Assembly: GCF_000420325.1 (NCBI RefSeq)
Contig: NZ_ATUS01000001.1
Location: 810,463-874,462 of the forward strand
DNA: 64,000 nucleotides
Source: Spongiibacter tropicus DSM 19543
Lineage (GTDB): Bacteria; Pseudomonadota; Gammaproteobacteria; Pseudomonadales; Spongiibacteraceae
Direction of reading: 5' to 3'
Below, piece by piece: positions 9,398 through 17,879 of this stretch; position 1 is the first letter of the stretch, and every line of letters starts with the position of its first letter. The position numbers and the translations under genes were made by a program. The notes under the pieces are model-generated. The model searched no databases. It saw only the letters and a list, made by a program, of their open reading frames with translations, and was not told the origin of the DNA.

Positions 9398-10297
9398 TTA
9401 GATAGCAAACTTATGGCCCCACAGGCTGGGCGTCGTTGTGGTTGTGGGGGTGTAGTTCTCCCAATCCATCTGTAGACCCTCGCAACCGTATTCGAGGGGA
9501 AACCCTGCCGGCGTCATCATATAAAACGACAGCATACGGTCGTTAGTATGCCGCCCGAGCGTCGATGTAATCGGAATTTCCCGCTCCACAACCCGTCCCA
9601 GGCATTCACCCACCTCGTCGACGGTGTTCACTTCAAGCATCAAATGAATACAGCCCAGCGGACTGGCGCCGCCAAACAGCGCCAAAGAATGGTGCCGCGG
9701 ATTTTCAACGTGCATGAAGTTCAGGCCCAGACCGGGATCTTCCGGATCATCACCAAACTTGAAGTTCATGTAATCTGTGTCGCCAAAGCCGAGTAGCTGC
9801 TTGTAAAAGGCATGGGTCTCTTCGAGATTTGGCGCCGGTAACACGGCGTGACCGAAGCCAAAGCTGCCATTGAGCCCGGTGACGAAGCCGGATACCCCCG
9901 TCGGCGACACAAACTTGAGATAGTCCAGCTCGCCGCCGTGATACAGCTCTATGGTGTTCCCCGCCGGATCCTGAAAACGAATGAACTCGGTAACCGCCCG
10001 CACCCTCGCCTCGTCTTTGCTGCCGCGCTGGTAGCTGTGTCCTGCCTGCTCCAACGCTTGCACGGCGTTATTGAAATCATCCTTGTCATTCATTTCAAAA
10101 CCCAGCAGCTGCAGGCGGTTCTGATCGCCGGGCACTATGGCAAACCGGAAGGGACGCTCATCAATTTTGAGGTAAATATTGTCGTCGTCAGCACGCCATG
10201 GCGACGCCATCATACCGAGGACTTCAGTACCATAGCTCAGCCACTGCGACGGATCATTCGACTCTATAAATGCATAGCCCAGACTGCGAATACTCAT
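9398..10297 (-). CDS. hsaC: extradiol (type I) ring-cleavage dioxygenase, HsaC/BphC-like
   Basis: 299-residue two-domain VOC-fold dioxygenase that meta-cleaves a catechol using Fe(II). The N-terminus MSIRSLGY is typical of BphC/HsaC. Predicted iron ligands are His150, His218 (IHLMLEV) and Glu269 (PLEYG); the second-sphere block GRHTNDRMLSFY (His250, Tyr259) and His202/His203 match the BphC active site. Its ATG overlaps the stop of the upstream hydrolase gene (TAATG), so the two are translationally coupled. With HsaA- and HsaD-like neighbours, the likely substrate is a steroid-derived catechol (3,4-DHSA in the known pathway); a biaryl catechol remains possible. Confidence 0.88.
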   Translation of the reverse strand: MSIRSLGYAFIESNDPSQWLSYGTEVLGMMASPWRADDDNIYLKIDERPFRFAIVPGDQNRLQLLGFEMNDKDDFNNAVQALEQAGHSYQRGSKDEARVRAVTEFIRFQDPAGNTIELYHGGELDYLKFVSPTGVSGFVTGLNGSFGFGHAVLPAPNLEETHAFYKQLLGFGDTDYMNFKFGDDPEDPGLGLNFMHVENPRHHSLALFGGASPLGCIHLMLEVNTVDEVGECLGRVVEREIPITSTLGRHTNDRMLSFYMMTPAGFPLEYGCEGLQMDWENYTPTTTTTPSLWGHKFAI

Positions 10298-11142
10298 TAT
10301 TTCGCTACCTCGCTGTCGGAAATAAATGCCAGACACTCGGCGTTGAACAAGTCTCGGTATTCCACCATCACCCAGTGACCACATTCGGAAAGCATGATCA
10401 TTTTCAGCCGTGCACAGTTCTTTGCCAGGCCGATAATGCCAGAGTCCGGCATCATTCGGTCATCGGTTCCCCAGAACGCCAACACCGGGCATTGCAGTTC
10501 TGGCAAGCGGTCGACCAGATAGGGAATCTGCATGGTGATCATGACGTGGCCATTCATCAGCGCCATGATCTGCGAACGCTCTGCCACCAGCTCATCGGTC
10601 GCGTAAGCAGGATCATGTACCAGCGCATTGGCGAACAGGTCTTTCATCATGTCTGGCGTGACGGTATCCGCAGAGCCATAGACCTCAAACATTTTCTGCA
10701 TGCCGGGCATGGTGAAGTACTCTTCGGTCTGGCTCATGCCGCCCGGCGCCAATACAATCAGCTTACTGACCAGCTCGGGGTACTCCAGTGCCAAGCCGAT
10801 CGCGACCGCGCCGCCGAGGGAATTGCCCACAACAGCGCACTCTTTAACACCGGCCAAGTCCAGCGTCTGTTTGACACACTCGACAAAAAACGACAGCGGA
10901 TGCTGAACATCATCCGGCTTGTCGGAAAAACCAAAGCCAATCAAATCCGGTACGATGCAACGAAAGCCCGCTTCCACAAAAGCGGGGTAATTCTGCTTGA
11001 AGTTGCTATAGCCACTGGCACCCGGACCTGAGCCGTGAAGAAACACCACCACCGGCCCGTCACCTTTGTCGATATAGTGGATACGGTAGCCGTTCTGGCA
11101 ATGCGCATAATTTTCGTCTGGCAAAACGCCATTCATGGTCAT
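10297..11142 (-). CDS. hsaD: alpha/beta hydrolase of meta-cleavage products, HsaD/BphD-like
   Basis: 281-residue C-C bond hydrolase. The oxyanion/HGSGPGA block lies at 36-42, nucleophile Ser108 in GNSLGG, acid Asp in GTDD (227/228) and His256 in ECGHWV, as in MhpC/BphD/HsaD. It would hydrolyse the ring-opened dienoate made by the adjoining dioxygenase, releasing a short hydroxy-dienoate and, in the steroid pathway, DOHNAA. Stop overlaps the dioxygenase start. Assignment to HsaD rather than BphD rests on the HsaA- and KshA-like neighbours. Confidence 0.87.
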   Translation of the reverse strand: MTMNGVLPDENYAHCQNGYRIHYIDKGDGPVVVFLHGSGPGASGYSNFKQNYPAFVEAGFRCIVPDLIGFGFSDKPDDVQHPLSFFVECVKQTLDLAGVKECAVVGNSLGGAVAIGLALEYPELVSKLIVLAPGGMSQTEEYFTMPGMQKMFEVYGSADTVTPDMMKDLFANALVHDPAYATDELVAERSQIMALMNGHVMITMQIPYLVDRLPELQCPVLAFWGTDDRMMPDSGIIGLAKNCARLKMIMLSECGHWVMVEYRDLFNAECLAFISDSEVAK

Positions 11143-11203
11143 CAGAAATACCTCGATAATAGGTGTGAGTATTCAGGCAGCGGTGTTCGTCCTGGCGCCC
11201 GTG

Positions 11204-12394
11204 CTACAGGCCCAGCTCGGTAGGCTCATGCCCAAACAAGATACCGCCCAGATTCAACTCGAAAGATTCAGATACATTGGCTACGTGTGCCTGGCTGGCC
11301 AGCATATTGAGATGTTTCTTCAGCAGCGGGCTGTTGTTTCGAATACCGCCAGAACCCGCGGCCTTGAGCATTTTTGAAGAGAGTTCTATGCAGCGATCAG
11401 CCACCATTGAGCTCTCATAGCGATAGCGTGCCCGCTCGACCATATCGATTTCGATACCCGTTTCAGCACTTTTCAGCATTTCGTCAAAGCTGTTCATCAT
11501 GATCAGCTTCATCGACTCAATATTGGCTTTAACCTGCGCCGCCACCTTCTTCGAATCACCGTGATCGCGCATCATCTGCCCGCCGGCAATACGGAATTGC
11601 GCGACCTGAATATAATCCTCAAGCGCTGACTCGAGCGCGCCCAAGGTCGCTGTACAGACGGCACGCGAGAAGACCTGCATAAAGGGCAGGCGGTACAGAG
11701 CCCGTTTGTCACTGTGCTTGTCCGAGGTGGTATCGCCCAACATGAAATGGGTGCGATGCTCGGGAACAAAGACGTCGGACAACTCGATATCGTGACTTCC
11801 CGTCCCCTTCAGCCCAACGACATCCCAGTTTTTCTCGATTTTGTAGTCATCGAGCGGCACCAGGAAGGTCCGGTAGTTTTTGATATCCCAAGGCTGACCT
11901 TCGACCGGCACGACCGCACCAAGGAAGACCCACTTGCAGTGCTCGCAGCCGCTGGAAAAGCTCCAGCGACCGGTCAGCATAAAACCGCCGTCCACGGGTT
12001 TTACCAGTCCGACCGGCGCGTAGGACGACGAGATCAAGACGGAGGGATCATCCTTCCACACCTCTGCTGCCGCCTGCGGGTCAAACAGGTTGAGCTGCCA
12101 GTTGTGAACGCCGATCACACTCAGCACCCACGCCGACGACATACAGTGCTTGGCGACCTCCAGCACAACGCCGTAGTACACTTGGGGATCCAGTTCATAA
12201 CCACCGTACTTTTCTGACTGCAGGATTTTAAAGAATCCCGCATCCTGAAAATCGGCGATCGTTTCATCGGGCACTTTCGACATGGCTTCACACTGGGCCG
12301 ACCGCTCCTTCAGAGTCGGCCCCAGCGCTCGGGCTCGTTCGAGCAGTTCCTGGGCGAGGGGTGAGTTAAGTCCGCGTGTATCACGATCACTCAT
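11204..12394 (-). CDS. hsaA: flavin-dependent monooxygenase, HsaA-like (acyl-CoA dehydrogenase fold)
   Basis: 396 residues with the acyl-CoA dehydrogenase fold but the sequence blocks of HsaA-type aromatic hydroxylases: VPDETIADFQDAGFF, SVIGVHNWQL, SSSYAPVG, GRWSFSSGCEH and VVGLKGTGSHD. In known steroid degradation HsaA uses reduced flavin from the reductase HsaB to hydroxylate 3-HSA to the catechol taken by HsaC. No HsaB homologue is visible here, so a reductase must come from elsewhere. The order hydroxylase-hydrolase-dioxygenase follows the pathway logic. True acyl-CoA dehydrogenase activity is unlikely. Confidence 0.87.
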   Translation of the reverse strand: MSDRDTRGLNSPLAQELLERARALGPTLKERSAQCEAMSKVPDETIADFQDAGFFKILQSEKYGGYELDPQVYYGVVLEVAKHCMSSAWVLSVIGVHNWQLNLFDPQAAAEVWKDDPSVLISSSYAPVGLVKPVDGGFMLTGRWSFSSGCEHCKWVFLGAVVPVEGQPWDIKNYRTFLVPLDDYKIEKNWDVVGLKGTGSHDIELSDVFVPEHRTHFMLGDTTSDKHSDKRALYRLPFMQVFSRAVCTATLGALESALEDYIQVAQFRIAGGQMMRDHGDSKKVAAQVKANIESMKLIMMNSFDEMLKSAETGIEIDMVERARYRYESSMVADRCIELSSKMLKAAGSGGIRNNSPLLKKHLNMLASQAHVANVSESFELNLGGILFGHEPTELGL

Positions 12395-12463
12395 TTTTAT
12401 TCCTACCTGTTTATTATTAAATTTAGGACGAGAGACTATTTCTCGGTGAGGGACGTCCCGGCT

Positions 12464-13435
12464 TCAAGAAAACGCATAAAACTGCGAAAAGTATTTCCTG
12501 AAGCGCATAATCGGTCCGTCTCCATCACAGAGAATGGGTTTTTCAAGGTGGAATTTTTTATCCCAGATGGGGATATCGCCTTCCAGTCCCTGCTGACCAT
12601 TGGTCGACGCAATGGCAAATTCCATGACGGTATCGAGATAGCTTCCCTGCTCATAGGCGGGATAGCTGTAGGCAAAGCGTACTTCGACCTTTTCGGCAGT
12701 GACCGGCGTAACCAATACCTGAACAAGGTAGTCGGCCAAGCCGCTGAAGCGCGTCCATTTCTGGCCGGCCCCGTTTTGCACGACATTGACGCTGATGGTG
12801 ACTTCTTCCACTTCGCCTTGTTCATTCGGCACCATACGTGGCCCCGACACCAGGCTGCGGCGAACATGACCGTCGTACTCGGTCTTGCCAAGCGGAACCG
12901 CATCCATTTTGTGAACGAACTGGAAGTGCGCGAGGTCGACACCGTTTTCGGCAATTTCCTGCGGGCAGGAATTAAACTCCCAGAAATACCGGCGCGAGTG
13001 ATTCCAATTGGGCTCACGAGACTCCGGCAAATCCATCACCTCGTACTCCGGCGCCTTTTCCTCCGGGTGGTACCACGCCCATATCACGCTGTTCTTTTCG
13101 CAGACGGGATAGGTTTTCAGACAGGGCTTCCCTTCCCACTTGGGCGGAATAGTACTTGCGTAAGGAATGTCAGTAATGACACCCTCACGATTATACTGCC
13201 AGTGGTGGAAGGGACAGCGCAGCGACTCTCCCTGAACGGTCCCACCGAAACCGAGGTGCGCGCCCAAGTGGGGACACACCGGGCTGGTCAGCCCAAGCTT
13301 TCCTGACGCTGTCCGAAACAGAACCATGTCACGTTCAAAATAGTGAATATTTTTAACGTCATTGACCTGCAATTCATCACTAAACCCGATACAAAACCAC
13401 CCATAGGGCATCGGCATGGGAAAACGTTGACCCAC
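12464..13435 (-). CDS. Rieske non-heme iron oxygenase, KshA-like
   Basis: 323 residues. The Rieske [2Fe-2S] site is Cys54-x-His56 and Cys74-x2-His77 (VCPHLG...RCPFHHW), followed by a catalytic domain with the mononuclear iron motif D-x2-H-x4-H (VDLAHFQFVH), the pattern of 3-ketosteroid 9alpha-hydroxylase KshA and cholesterol 7-desaturase types. A GTG start at 13435 is chosen: GGGAGG sits 6 bases upstream, whereas the GTG at 13453 would contain that site. It needs an electron-transfer reductase (KshB) that is not present here. Its position two genes before ring-cleavage enzymes supports attack on the polycyclic nucleus; position of hydroxylation is not readable. Confidence 0.88.
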   Translation of the reverse strand: MGQRFPMPMPYGWFCIGFSDELQVNDVKNIHYFERDMVLFRTASGKLGLTSPVCPHLGAHLGFGGTVQGESLRCPFHHWQYNREGVITDIPYASTIPPKWEGKPCLKTYPVCEKNSVIWAWYHPEEKAPEYEVMDLPESREPNWNHSRRYFWEFNSCPQEIAENGVDLAHFQFVHKMDAVPLGKTEYDGHVRRSLVSGPRMVPNEQGEVEEVTISVNVVQNGAGQKWTRFSGLADYLVQVLVTPVTAEKVEVRFAYSYPAYEQGSYLDTVMEFAIASTNGQQGLEGDIPIWDKKFHLEKPILCDGDGPIMRFRKYFSQFYAFS

Positions 13436-13465
13436 GATACACCTCCCTCTCACACGTCGTTTTAA

Positions 13466-14641
13466 TCAGGCGAAATCAGATTTCATTGGCCCAATGCGCT
13501 GCGCGATGGGATTAAGTTGACTGACATCCAGGCCATAGCAGTCGACCGCATTCCCCGACAACATCAATTCCAGCTCCGTCTCAGGGACGCCTTTCAGATA
13601 TTGCTTCATCTTTTCGCGAGTTTTCGGCCAGCTACCTTCCGGATGCGGGTAATCCGTGCCCCACATGACATTGCGAATACCGATCTCATGACGAACCGCG
13701 GTAGAGCCCTCGTCAAACAGCGCAGACGCGCCGACCCAGACATTTCGTCTGAAATACTCGCTGGGTTTCATGGTGAGATGGCTTCTGAAATCGCCGAGTT
13801 TTCCCGAGGTGTGCTTGACCGACGCACGGACATCCATGAGCTCAAGCATATGAGGAATCCAGAATTCGCTGACTTCAGTCAGAGCGAACTTCAACTTGGG
13901 AAACTTTTCGAAAACACCGCCAAAAATCAGGAACCACAAGGGGCGAGCGGCCCACCAGGCGAATTCGGTAACGAATACGCCAATGGCGCCGGGCAAGGTG
14001 TAGTCGTAGTCGGGCGACGGTCCGGAATGGGTATGAACCACCAGACCGTTTTCCGCGCAGTATTCCCAAATCGGGTAGTACTTGGGGTGGTTGTAGGCGT
14101 CTTTATCGCCCATCAATGGCGGAATAAGAATGCCCTTCAGGCCATTCTCGTGAGCCCACTTCACTTCGCGAAGTGCCTCATCTACATCGTAAAGCATGAG
14201 CACGATTGCCAGACCAATGCGGCGAACAGGATCTTCCTTACAGAATTCCGCTATCCAGCGGTTGTGTGCACGGGCACCGGCCCACTGGAGTTCGGGATCG
14301 ATCCCCCAAGGCTTGAGTGCCAGACCGGCACCAAACGGGGGAGCATTCATTTCGGTAATCCCATCCGGAAACAGTACTTCAGCGGCTACACCATCCGCAT
14401 CGATCACTCGGTTGCGAACCGTGCCATCCCAGGCACCCGCCAGCCCGTCGCCCACATCTTCTCGCCACTTATCATTAAAGTCGGAGAGAAGGAGAAACTC
14501 TTCGGCTCTACGGGTCATTTCGCGCTGGATAGGCAGGGCTTCATCGAAGGCTGCATGGTACTTTGAATCCAGATAGTCCCTATAGCGCTCCATCGGCAGA
14601 CCAGCATGTCCGTCGGTAGACACAATCAGAAAACGATCCAT
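13466..14641 (-). CDS. amidohydrolase-2 family metal-dependent hydrolase
   Basis: 391-residue TIM-barrel hydrolase of the amidohydrolase_2 family, related to ACMS decarboxylase-type enzymes. Metal-binding pattern: DGH near residue 10-12, HTH at 203-205 and WGTDYPHPEG toward the C-terminus. Members hydrolyse or decarboxylate ring-cleavage products and related acids. It is the first gene of the catabolic operon, 30 bases upstream of the Rieske gene, and the only gene in the run directly downstream of the 244-base divergent promoter region. Exact reaction unknown. Confidence 0.87.
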   Translation of the reverse strand: MDRFLIVSTDGHAGLPMERYRDYLDSKYHAAFDEALPIQREMTRRAEEFLLLSDFNDKWREDVGDGLAGAWDGTVRNRVIDADGVAAEVLFPDGITEMNAPPFGAGLALKPWGIDPELQWAGARAHNRWIAEFCKEDPVRRIGLAIVLMLYDVDEALREVKWAHENGLKGILIPPLMGDKDAYNHPKYYPIWEYCAENGLVVHTHSGPSPDYDYTLPGAIGVFVTEFAWWAARPLWFLIFGGVFEKFPKLKFALTEVSEFWIPHMLELMDVRASVKHTSGKLGDFRSHLTMKPSEYFRRNVWVGASALFDEGSTAVRHEIGIRNVMWGTDYPHPEGSWPKTREKMKQYLKGVPETELELMLSGNAVDCYGLDVSQLNPIAQRIGPMKSDFA

Positions 14642-14885
14642 ATTAATTATTCTCTTTCTTTGCTTCTGAGGCTTGAAAATATAGTCGTAGGAAAACTACC
14701 GGGGAAGAACCCAACTGTAATCACATTGTTTTCATTCAGCGTCCAATACTGGAATCAATCAAAATATAAAGATCAGCGACTATTTATAGAAAACAATCAA
14801 AAAATAATTGATGACATCCACGCAAATCCTGCGCTAGATTTCTTTATCAAAAGCGCAAGACATTCCTTTTATTAATAGAATAATA

Positions 14886-15839
14886 ATGATGAAGCATTTT
14901 ATATTCAGGCCTGCGACACACTTCCTGCTGATAGGGCTGGCGCTGTATTCGGCAGACATGTTTTTCCAGTGGAAAAACTCATATTTGATCGAGGCCCCAA
15001 GTGACAGGGACGTTGCAGAACTGATTAATGGTTGGCAACAGAATCCGGCAGATCAGGTCTCGCCCGCCAAGCTAAGCGCCAGCGCTTACACGGTTTTGTT
15101 GAATGAGGCATTATTGCTGAGCGAAGCCATACGCGAAGAGATACACCTCCACGACCCTCAAATCATAAGCAGGCTGTTGCTGGATGCGGACTATCTCGGC
15201 TTGCCGGGGGATCGTGATGAGCAGCTTGAACACGCCTATACCCTGCAACTCCATCTGGGCGATGAAGCCATTCGGCGGATGATGGTTCTGCGAATGGAGC
15301 AACGCGCGCGAGCCGCTTTGTCTTCGGAGCTCCAACCAACAGAAGAGCAACTTCAACAGCGATACCGCAACGACAGCAGCCGCTGGGATGGTCAGGCGCA
15401 CTATTCTATTGTGCAGCGGTTTTTCAGCACAGACAAAGGCAATGCGTCACAGCGCGCGTCACGAGCATTGGACGCGCTCAATCGCGGGCAGCCAGCGGAT
15501 GCCGGCGATATTTTTTTCCAAGGAAAATACTTCGGGCAAGTCAGCGCCGCAGAGCTGGACAGCCTGATGGGCAGAGGTTTCAGTCGTGCCCTTGATTTGC
15601 TCTACACCCACGATGACATAACGCATAGCGACGCTCATAGCTCAACATGGCTCGGCCCGATCCAGTCGGCATACGGCTTCCACCTCATCAAGTTTAACGA
15701 TTACCGCCCGGCGAAGAGGATTGCGTTTACGGATGCCAGGCCGGAGATTGCCGAGGAATGGCGACGCGAACAGGAGCAAACGGCTTACGAGCACTACCTC
15801 CATCAACTCAAGCAAAAATACAGCGTGGTGACACGATGA
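14886..15839 (+). CDS. parvulin-type peptidylprolyl isomerase, membrane-anchored
   Basis: 317 residues with one N-terminal membrane segment (about 11-30) and a periplasmic part resembling PpiC/SurA-type foldases; the segment from about residue 160 (WDGQAHYSIVQRFF) to 300 (SAYGFHLIKFNDYRPA) fits a rotamase domain. Two ATGs (14886, 14889) are tandem; start is 14886 or 14889. It is divergent from the catabolic operon and overlaps the HupE/UreJ-like gene by 4 bases (ATGA), so it probably helps fold an envelope protein linked to that pair. Confidence 0.8.
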   Translation: MMKHFIFRPATHFLLIGLALYSADMFFQWKNSYLIEAPSDRDVAELINGWQQNPADQVSPAKLSASAYTVLLNEALLLSEAIREEIHLHDPQIISRLLLDADYLGLPGDRDEQLEHAYTLQLHLGDEAIRRMMVLRMEQRARAALSSELQPTEEQLQQRYRNDSSRWDGQAHYSIVQRFFSTDKGNASQRASRALDALNRGQPADAGDIFFQGKYFGQVSAAELDSLMGRGFSRALDLLYTHDDITHSDAHSSTWLGPIQSAYGFHLIKFNDYRPAKRIAFTDARPEIAEEWRREQEQTAYEHYLHQLKQKYSVVTR

Positions 15840-16864
15840 GTCGCCAAGGCATGGGGCGTAGCATCCTGTTTGCCATAATCGTCAGTGCGTTTGCCAACAG
15901 CGCTTTGGCACACAAGCTGGCACCAGCGTTACTTGAGGTAGAGGAAAGCGAGAGCCACCGCTACACAGTGACATGGACCGCAGCGATAGGCGAGCTGGCT
16001 ACCGCTTTGCCGCAACTGCCGGATGCCTGTGAGCAAAGTGGTTGGAGCAATGCCAGCCTTACAAAGACAGGTACCGCTATTGTGCGACGCCAACGCATGC
16101 ATTGCGTCAATGGGCTGGTGGGAGAACACATTACTATTCCAGAGAGGCCATCAGGGCAATCGGCCGTTCTGACGCGCTTTGTTCCACTTGATGGCGCCCC
16201 GAAGGAGCGGCTACTCACCAGAGACGAACAGCGCTACACGCCGCCGCTCACTGCCGCCCCTGGTAGTGTCATCGGGCAGTATCTGCAACTGGGCGTGAAA
16301 CATATTCTGATCGGCCTGGATCATCTGCTGTTTGTCGCGGCCCTGCTGTTACTTGCTGACAAACCCCGCACGCTGGTTCAGACGGTGACAGCATTTACTG
16401 CGGGACACAGCCTGACCTTGGCAATGGTTGTGTTAAATATCATTCCCCAATGGCCAGACCTCATTGAATTTGCCATCGCAATGACGATTCTCATTCTGGC
16501 CCTGGAGCTGGCTGGGTCTATGTTTAACAGTGACCAAGGGGGAAAACTCTCGATACTCAAAAGGCGTCAGTGGCCGATAGCGGCGGTGTTCGGCATGGTA
16601 CACGGACTGGGCTTTGCCAGCGTATTGACGGAGCTAGGCCTGCCGAAAGAGGGACTGGTGACCGCGCTCGCCGCCTTTAATATTGGCATTGAAATTGGCC
16701 AGCTTGTCTTTGTGGCGAGTCTGGCGGCGGTATTGATTAGCTTGAAACGACTGTATGCTCCGGCCCATCGCCCTGCCGTCGCGACGCTGATTTATATTAT
16801 GGGCGGCGTCTCAGTATATTGGTGCGTAGAACGCGGACTGTCGCTGCTGCACGCCGTGATCTAA
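15836..16864 (+). CDS. HupE/UreJ-family membrane protein
   Basis: 342 residues: signal peptide ending ANSALA, a periplasmic domain to about residue 135, then about six membrane segments with the family block GVKHILIGLDHLLFVAALLLL and a later HGLGFASVL. HupE/UreJ proteins are linked to nickel/cobalt transport, but this two-part form (HupE_UreJ_2 type) is widespread in marine bacteria with no settled function. The ATG at 15836 overlaps the PPIase stop (ATGA); an upstream in-frame ATG at 15758 would overlap that gene by 82 bases and lack a signal peptide. Confidence 0.85.
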   Translation: MSRQGMGRSILFAIIVSAFANSALAHKLAPALLEVEESESHRYTVTWTAAIGELATALPQLPDACEQSGWSNASLTKTGTAIVRRQRMHCVNGLVGEHITIPERPSGQSAVLTRFVPLDGAPKERLLTRDEQRYTPPLTAAPGSVIGQYLQLGVKHILIGLDHLLFVAALLLLADKPRTLVQTVTAFTAGHSLTLAMVVLNIIPQWPDLIEFAIAMTILILALELAGSMFNSDQGGKLSILKRRQWPIAAVFGMVHGLGFASVLTELGLPKEGLVTALAAFNIGIEIGQLVFVASLAAVLISLKRLYAPAHRPAVATLIYIMGGVSVYWCVERGLSLLHAVI

Positions 16865-16897
16865 CCTAAGCTGGCTTGCCCGCCTGAATATTGACTC

Positions 16898-17845
16898 TCA
16901 CAACTGCACGTCATTTTTGTAAAAGATATCTTTGTACTTCAGCCAGGTACTGCCCGCCATGGATTTACACAGAAAATCAATAAAGAACCGGACCTTGGCT
17001 GACAGGTGCTGGTTACCCGCATATACCGCCCAAGCCGTACGGAAGTAGAAATTCCAGGGCTGGGAAAGCCGCACTAATTCACCGCGCTCAACCAGAGCAC
17101 TCACAAAAAAGTCAGGGAGCTGCGCGATGCCCAGATCCTCTTTCACCGCAGCCAGCAACGCGAATCCATCTTCGCTGACCCAGTTTCCGTTAACGCGAAA
17201 TCGCTGCTTCCCCTCAGGCGTATCAAAATACCAAAGGCGCTCTGGCGCGCAGATGCCGTTGTGGTGTTGCAGATCCTCTATGGTCTCCGGCATTCCCCTT
17301 TCCGCCCAGTATTTGGGGGTGGCATACAAGCTCATGGTGTAACCACCCAGCTTCCGGGCAACCAGAGACGAATCCGCAAGGTCGCCATAGCGAATGGTCA
17401 TATCGTAGCCTTCAGCGATGAGGTCGACATCTCTGAAGCTGGAATGAACCTGTATGGAAATATCGGGGTGAAGACGCGAAAACGAGGCGATCGCCGCCGC
17501 CATATAATGCACGCCAAAGCGGCTGTTCACCGCCACTTTCAAGGTGCCTTTCGGGCTGTTCTGCAAGTCGGCAACGACGGATTCAAGCTCTTCATACTGC
17601 TGGCTTATCAGCTGGCATTCGCGGAAAAAAACTTCCCCCACATCTGTCAGGGTGAGCTGCCGGGTCGAGCGTTGCAGCAGTCTGGCATTCAGCCTGCCTT
17701 CGAGCTTGCTGACCTGCTTGCTGACATACGACTTGGAAACACCGAGTTTTTCAGCCGCCGCGGTAAAGCTGCCAGTGGAAACGGAATGCACAAACTCATC
17801 AATTCCGTCCCAACGGCCTATTGGTGATACCACATTTTTAGTCAA
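16898..17845 (-). CDS. LysR-family transcriptional regulator
   Basis: 315 residues with an N-terminal winged HTH (about 12-70: GSFTAAAEKLGVSKSYVSKQVSKLE) and a periplasmic-binding-like effector domain to the C-terminus. The start is uncertain: TTG at 17845 follows AGGGGCGAA, and a GTG at 17833 is in frame. It lies 34 bases downstream of the SDR gene on the same strand and is probably in an operon with it. It may regulate that operon or the divergent gene pair at 19140. Confidence 0.9.
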   Translation of the reverse strand: MTKNVVSPIGRWDGIDEFVHSVSTGSFTAAAEKLGVSKSYVSKQVSKLEGRLNARLLQRSTRQLTLTDVGEVFFRECQLISQQYEELESVVADLQNSPKGTLKVAVNSRFGVHYMAAAIASFSRLHPDISIQVHSSFRDVDLIAEGYDMTIRYGDLADSSLVARKLGGYTMSLYATPKYWAERGMPETIEDLQHHNGICAPERLWYFDTPEGKQRFRVNGNWVSEDGFALLAAVKEDLGIAQLPDFFVSALVERGELVRLSQPWNFYFRTAWAVYAGNQHLSAKVRFFIDFLCKSMAGSTWLKYKDIFYKNDVQL

Positions 17846-17879
17846 ATTCGCCCCTGTCCGCGTGCGTTATTCTTATTTT

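Noticed and set aside
11204-12394. Reading this gene as an ordinary acyl-CoA dehydrogenase
   Set aside because: The blocks IGVHNWQL, SSSYAP and SSGCEH are those of HsaA-type hydroxylases, and the neighbours fit that.
12436-13017. Possible frameshift of the Rieske oxygenase into another frame near its 3' end
   Set aside because: The overlapping frame has a different product throughout, and the 323-residue protein is complete in length and motifs, so no frameshift is needed.
13517-14566. 349-codon frame opposite the amidohydrolase gene
   Set aside because: Antisense shadow of a clear metal-dependent hydrolase; no domain in its product.
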